A stretch of 64,000 nt of DNA, from assembly GCA_963696025.1 (NCBI GenBank), contig CAVOII010000014.1, forward strand, positions 992,001-1,056,000, given 5' to 3'. Made by a program: the position numbers and the translations under genes. This stretch comes from JABCYV01 sp963696025 (GTDB lineage Bacteria; Acidobacteriota; Terriglobia; Terriglobales; Acidobacteriaceae). Every line of letters begins with the position of its first letter. The stretch's first letter is position 1. A model generated the notes under the pieces. The model was given only the letters and a program-made list of their open reading frames with translations, did no database searches and had not been told where the DNA came from. Positions 61,587-64,000 of this stretch are shown here, piece by piece.

Positions 61587-63707
61587 ATGACGGACGACGA
61601 AAAGCAACCCGAGCGCCCAAGCCGCACGCCGGGTCACCTGGAGAAAGAAGAATCCCGCCTCTGGCGCCTGGCGCTTGGATTTCTTGTCCTGCTGGCCACC
61701 GGCTTTGCCGCGCTATCGTGGGAGCGACTGGAGAGTCTGCCTTACCACCTGGGCGTGGTTTCCATCGGGCTGGTAGTGTTGGCGGTTCTCTTCGCGGCAT
61801 ATGTGTATGGCCGTCGCCGGGAAGTCTCCGAGTTGAAGCACCTGCTGCATGACTTGCAGGAGCGCAGCGGGGTCGCGCCCTCGGACGACCAGCTTGACCA
61901 ACTCAGTCAAGTCATCGCCCGCTCGCAACGGAGTTTCAAGGAACTGATCGATTCTTTCGATGATGTAGCCTTTGCCACTTCTTTGGATGGGACGGTGCGA
62001 ACTGTAAATCGGAGGATGACGCAACAGCTTGGCATCACCTACCAGGATATCGTCGGACACAAATTGGATGAGTTCCTGGAAGAACCGCAGCGTGCCGATA
62101 CCGAGCCGGGTCTGGCCCGTTTTCTCGACCGGCGGCGCTGGTCGGGAGTAGTGCGCGTCCGATTGAAGAAGAGCACGCGCCTGCTGTACTTCGATTGTGT
62201 GTTGAACGCCATCATGAAGGGCAACGACGTGGTGGGTGTCAGCACCCTCGCCCGTGATGTTACTGAAGAGCGCGAGAAAGAGCGGCGCTTCACCGAGCTG
62301 TTCGAAACTCTGCAGGAGGGCGTCTACTTCAGCACGCCGGAAGGAAAGCTGCTCGAGGCTAACCCGGCCCTTGTTCACATGCTGGGATATGAAGGGAAAG
62401 AAGAACTGCTAGCCCTGGACGCCAGCGTATTGAACTCTGATCCGACGCAAAGCACAGTATTGGGGCGAAGTCCCGAGGATCGCGGCAGCGAGCGCACCCG
62501 AGAGGTCACTCTGCGCCGCAAGGACGGAACCGTCGGTACATTCCTCGATACCTCACGTGCCGTATGGGACTCGGCCGGCAAAATCGTCCGCTATCAGGGC
62601 ACATTGGTGGACGTCACCCAACGGCGTGAGATGGAAAAGACGCTGCGCCGTCAAGAAGAATTCCAACGCTACCTGCTGGAGAGCTTCCCTGATCTCATCC
62701 TGGTGATTGATCTGAACGAACGCTACAGCTTTGTCAGTTCACGCATCCGTGATCTGCTCGGTTACCGGCCGGAAGACCTGTTGGGGAAAAAGGTAGAAGA
62801 ACTGCAGGAGCCTTCGCCGGAATTCGCAGCTCTTTACCGCGACGTGATGGCTGGCCGCAAAATGTTCGGCTTCACTGAATATGGTGCGCGCCATCACGAC
62901 GGAACCTGGCGGACCATGCGCGCCAACGCCAGCCCGCTCTATGACGCGGAAAGCAAGTTGAGCGGAGTGATCGTTTCGGTACGCGACATCACGGTGGAAA
63001 AGAAATTGGAGCAGCAGATCATTCAGAGCGAACGTCTGGCCGCAATGGGACAAATGATCGGCGGCTTTGCCCACGAATTGAACAATCCTTTGACCAGCAT
63101 CATGGGCGTGGCTGAATTGTTGCAGGAAGGCGAAGCCGCCGAGCCGGTTCGCAAGCAACTGGTGATGCTGCAGCAGCAAGCGCGCCGCGCCGCCGACATC
63201 GTGCAGAATCTCATGTATTTTTCCCGGCCGCCGGCGCCCGGCAAAAGCTCGATCAACATCAGCGACCTGGTTCAACGGACGCTGCACCTGCATGCCTATT
63301 CATTGCGCAAGAACAACATCACCGCCGATTTTCTGCCGGAGCCGTCGCTGCCCACCGTCGAGGGTGATCCACACCAACTTATGCAAGTGTTCCTTAATTT
63401 GATTCTGAACGCAGAGCAGGCTATGCGGGAGGTGCGGGATCGCGGCACGCTGCGCATTCGGCTGGAAAAGAGTACTGACACCGTCTCGGCGACCTTCCAG
63501 GATGATGGGCCGGGCATCCCAGCGGACATTCTACCAAATATCTTTGATCCCTTCTATACCACCAAGCGGCCGGGCCGTGGCACCGGTCTCGGTCTGAGTA
63601 TCTGTAAGGCCATTTTGCGGGAGCACGGCGGAAATGTTGAAGCCGCTTCTGGTCCGGGCGGTGGCGCAGTATTCACCGTGACGCTGCCGGCTGCCTCGTC
63701 TTCCTGA
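61587..63707 (+). CDS. PAS-domain sensor histidine kinase
   Basis: Membrane kinase of 706 residues. Two hydrophobic segments (LALGFLVLLATGFAALSW, LGVVSIGLVVLAVLFAAYVY) come first, then three PAS domains (about 110-230, 230-350 and 360-480; VNRRMTQQLGITYQDIVGHK, GKLLEANPALVHMLGYEGKE, YSFVSSRIRDLLGYRPEDLL). HisKA follows with GGFAHELNNPLTSIMG (His near 496) and HATPase (FQDDGPGIPADILPNIFDPF, GRGTGLGLSICK). No response regulator is adjacent. ATG 61587 is preceded by the CRP-like inverted repeat. Confidence 0.93.
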   Translation: MTDDEKQPERPSRTPGHLEKEESRLWRLALGFLVLLATGFAALSWERLESLPYHLGVVSIGLVVLAVLFAAYVYGRRREVSELKHLLHDLQERSGVAPSDDQLDQLSQVIARSQRSFKELIDSFDDVAFATSLDGTVRTVNRRMTQQLGITYQDIVGHKLDEFLEEPQRADTEPGLARFLDRRRWSGVVRVRLKKSTRLLYFDCVLNAIMKGNDVVGVSTLARDVTEEREKERRFTELFETLQEGVYFSTPEGKLLEANPALVHMLGYEGKEELLALDASVLNSDPTQSTVLGRSPEDRGSERTREVTLRRKDGTVGTFLDTSRAVWDSAGKIVRYQGTLVDVTQRREMEKTLRRQEEFQRYLLESFPDLILVIDLNERYSFVSSRIRDLLGYRPEDLLGKKVEELQEPSPEFAALYRDVMAGRKMFGFTEYGARHHDGTWRTMRANASPLYDAESKLSGVIVSVRDITVEKKLEQQIIQSERLAAMGQMIGGFAHELNNPLTSIMGVAELLQEGEAAEPVRKQLVMLQQQARRAADIVQNLMYFSRPPAPGKSSINISDLVQRTLHLHAYSLRKNNITADFLPEPSLPTVEGDPHQLMQVFLNLILNAEQAMREVRDRGTLRIRLEKSTDTVSATFQDDGPGIPADILPNIFDPFYTTKRPGRGTGLGLSICKAILREHGGNVEAASGPGGGAVFTVTLPAASSS

Positions 63708-63732
63708 CGTTAGGACGGCAACGAACCAATTC

Positions 63733-64000
63733 TCAGCGTTCCACTGCCATCGCTACAGCATTCCCGCCGCCCAGACAAAGCGCCGCGATTCCGCGATGAA
63801 CGTCGCGCCGAATCATTTCATAGATGAGCGTCACCAGAACGCGGGCGCCGCTGGCCCCGATTGGATGCCCGATAGCGACTGCGCCGCCGTTTACGTTGAC
63901 TCTGTTGGGGTCGAGTTTCAGCTCGCGTATCACGCCCAGCGCTTGTACGGAGAAAGCTTCGTTGAGCTCGTAAAGGTCGACATCTTCGTTTTTCCATCCA
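63733..64000 (-). CDS. Acetyl-CoA acetyltransferase (thiolase), C-terminal part
   Basis: Thiolase C-terminal domain cut off by the window end. Read on the minus strand, the frame enters the window with DLYELNEAFSVQALG, then VNVNGGAVAIGHPIGASGAR with the conserved His and ends GIAALCLGGGNAVAMAVER, in which Cys of ALCLGGG is the C-terminal catalytic residue. The enzyme joins or splits acetyl-CoA units in fatty acid or polyhydroxybutyrate metabolism. The stop codon at 63733 lies 26 bases beyond that of the convergent kinase gene. Confidence 0.93.
   Translation of the reverse strand, partial: GWKNEDVDLYELNEAFSVQALGVIRELKLDPNRVNVNGGAVAIGHPIGASGARVLVTLIYEMIRRDVHRGIAALCLGGGNAVAMAVER

Overview
The window looks like chromosomal DNA of an Acidobacteriota bacterium, probably class Terriglobia (Koribacter/Sulfotelmatobacter-like). 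The evidence is the moderately G+C-rich coding DNA, a secreted VWFA-domain protein of the acidobacterial TIGR03436 type, many secreted or membrane proteins of acidobacterial flavour, several orphan two-component and PilZ/GAF proteins, and dispersed 'gtcgaagg' intergenic repeats. This assignment rests on recognised protein families only; no database search was run. I saw no rRNA, tRNA or CRISPR array.

Layout. 0-1 kb: the right part of an IS5-family element, with terminal repeat and CTAG target. 1.6-11.7 kb: envelope and sensory genes, including three paralogous GAF proteins (one fused to a periplasmic amidase, one to PilZ and Sel1 domains), a DUF885 peptidase, the radical SAM enzyme AmrS and a TPR protein. 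11.9-17.5 kb: polysaccharide-related genes (a WecA-like transferase, a frameshifted methyltransferase, two overlapping PilZ genes, and decayed TPR and O-antigen ligase genes). 17.7-25.5 kb: a TonB-like protein, an M48 metalloprotease, a lone Flp pilin, a NarL-type two-component pair and a second histidine kinase. 25.6-31 kb: a methyltransferase, a dead MFS gene, rlmN, an M16 peptidase and an MXKDX repeat protein. 31.1-33.9 kb: a compact minus-strand set of molybdoenzyme, cytochrome b, ECF sigma and anti-sigma. 34-38.8 kb: a 39-codon gene with its own terminator, TonB and YbhB proteins, and a broken Hpt / REC-GGDEF / CHASE3 signalling patch. 38.9-46.6 kb: a GH63-type glycosidase, a frameshifted phosphoesterase, an M48 paralogue that lost its peptidase domain beside a broken gene remnant, and a PilZ-SPOR protein. 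46.9-64 kb: MoxR, DUF4149, YchF, a four-helix-bundle protein, ZIP, VWFA, an S55 peptidase, a beta-propeller protein, MFS, Rho, a decayed ComM/YifB, a PAS histidine kinase and the end of a thiolase.

Two themes stand out. First, several proteins place a cytoplasmic ligand-binding domain (GAF or PilZ) and a periplasmic cell-wall domain (amidase, Sel1 or SPOR) on either side of one membrane segment, which suggests direct coupling of signals such as c-di-GMP to envelope remodelling. Second, disabled genes are common (about nine). They carry nonsense changes as well as indels, and they fall in dispensable genes while rho, rlmN and ychF are intact. That points to real gene decay more than to sequencing error, although a few single homopolymer indels could be errors.
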